Source: UBA6107 sp964459385 (GTDB taxonomy: Bacteria; Chloroflexota; Anaerolineae; Anaerolineales; Anaerolineaceae). From it: 64,000 nt of DNA. Below are positions 63,454 through 64,000 of this stretch, one piece after another (within the stretch, counting starts at the first letter, position 1; every line of letters starts with the position of its first letter). Where the stretch lies: assembly GCA_964459385.1 (NCBI GenBank), contig CAYWLG010000011.1, forward strand, positions 1 to 64,000, in the 5' to 3' direction. The notes under the pieces are model-generated. The model saw only the letters and a list, made by a program, of their open reading frames with translations. It was not told where the DNA came from and ran no database searches. The translations under genes were made by a program, and so were the position numbers.

Positions 63454-64000
63454 ATGAATTGGACGAATGTTTTGGAATTTGCCCGCGGCCCGTTCTTCAA
63501 AGTTGCCCTCTTGTTCTTCATCGCCGGAATGGCCTACCGCCTGGTAAGAGTGGTCTTTCTGGGCTGGTCGCCCGATAAAGTGCCGCCGCGCGGCAGCAAA
63601 CTGGGCGGAGCGCTTAAATCGTACCTCAAGGGCATCATCGCCTGGCCGTTTATCCCCTGGGTGAAGAACACCTTCAAAAAGAACCCGGTCATTTATCTGG
63701 CCGGTGGTCTGTTCCACCTGGGTCTGTTTGTGGTGCTGGTGTTGGGCACGGCGCACATGTTGGTCTGGAAGAGCCTGACCGGATTGCACTGGCCGACCCT
63801 GCCTCTGCCGATCGTAGATTGGATGGCGGCTGTCACCATCGTGGCGATGATCATTCTCTTCATTAACCGTCTCATCAACCCCGTGCTTAAGCTCATTTCT
63901 GGCCCGGCCGAATGGTTTAACCTGCTCTTCGTCTTTTTGCCTATGGTTACCGGCTACATGATGACCCATCACCTCTGGTTCCCCTATGAGGTGCTGTACA
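63454..64000 (+). CDS. DsrM/NarI-like cytochrome b subunit (cut by window end)
   Basis: A membrane protein running off the window edge after 182 codons. It has about four helices: FKVALLFFIAGMAYRLVRVVFLGW (near 15-38), IYLAGGLFHLGLFVVLVLGTAHMLVW, a third around ITLF-like VAMIILFINRL, and the start of a fourth. His residues in GGLFHLGLFVVL and GTAHML could bind haem b. It resembles NarI/DsrM-type cytochrome b, and in this position matches Isp1 of the hynS-isp1-isp2-hynL arrangement. AGAGGAGG precedes the ATG; starts 11 bases after the hydrogenase gene. Confidence 0.85.
   Translation, partial: MNWTNVLEFARGPFFKVALLFFIAGMAYRLVRVVFLGWSPDKVPPRGSKLGGALKSYLKGIIAWPFIPWVKNTFKKNPVIYLAGGLFHLGLFVVLVLGTAHMLVWKSLTGLHWPTLPLPIVDWMAAVTIVAMIILFINRLINPVLKLISGPAEWFNLLFVFLPMVTGYMMTHHLWFPYEVLY

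Noticed and set aside
1..64000. CRISPR arrays, tRNA or rRNA genes, insertion sequences, prophage
   Set aside because: No repeated spacer array, no cloverleaf with CCA end, no transposase or integrase and no terminal inverted repeats were found.

Overview
The window is ordinary bacterial chromosome, with no phage, transposon, rRNA, tRNA or CRISPR array that I can see. Its gene content and style point to Chloroflexota, most likely class Anaerolineae. Secreted proteins and lipoproteins carry Thr/Pro 'TPTPT' linkers, regulation relies on FHA and Ser/Thr kinase proteins, recA and glnA have Gram-positive-like promoters, and many genes look like those of anaerobic filamentous Chloroflexota. The taxonomic call is inference from style, not from a marker-gene tree. 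Genes are dense, short operons alternate between strands, and nearly every operon ends in a clear hairpin plus T-run.

Layout. 1-9 kb: the 3' end of pyruvate phosphate dikinase, a secreted lipoprotein, a perR-peroxiredoxin operon with a textbook PerR box, a TPR lytic transglycosylase, and a methylthioadenosine/S-adenosylhomocysteine salvage operon (mtnA, PfkB kinase, ahcY). 9-13.5 kb: recA with two trailing cell-surface genes (NBR1-Ig lipoprotein, C39-like peptidase), then a 525-base intergenic region holding the recA promoter and an apparent roughly 317-nt RNA in front of glnA. 13.5-22.5 kb: an unusual UppP fused to a phosphate-binding-like domain and coupled to tgt, then alr, recJ, an EamA transporter, an AAA ATPase and a glycerophosphodiesterase. 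22.6-32.7 kb: a membrane-anchored GH3-like protein with an altered active-site loop, a Ser/Thr kinase divergent from an FHA-winged-helix regulator, a CpXC protein, a GAF-PAS histidine kinase, a class III aminotransferase and a ROK sugar kinase.

32.7-42.6 kb is central metabolism and housekeeping: yvcK, gap-pgk, a haem-binding protein, rpsT, argS, a cyclic-2,3-diphosphoglycerate-synthase-like protein, obgE and nadD. 42.6-50.3 kb: a C45 acyltransferase, an ECF sigma/anti-sigma/bactofilin-like/lipoprotein operon with a sigma-W-like promoter, a deoxynucleoside kinase, a DEAD-box helicase with a structured leader, and DegV. 50.3-59.3 kb is more accessory: a Phd/VapC-type toxin-antitoxin pair, a HicB-DinB fusion, two VOC proteins, a membrane LuxR regulator, two coupled SDRs, a LysE exporter, a GntR-regulated ABC transporter, a PPOX-fold protein and TatA.

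59.4-64 kb is the most coherent specialised system. A PocR-domain regulator leads a run of sulfur-carrier genes (tusA, three DsrE-type proteins and a lipoyl carrier resembling GcvH/LbpA). This runs into a Tat-exported [NiFe]-hydrogenase small subunit and a DsrM/NarI-like cytochrome b that is cut by the window edge. The order hydrogenase small subunit then cytochrome b matches Isp-type (group 1e-like) hydrogenases, which suggests hydrogen oxidation linked to sulfur chemistry.
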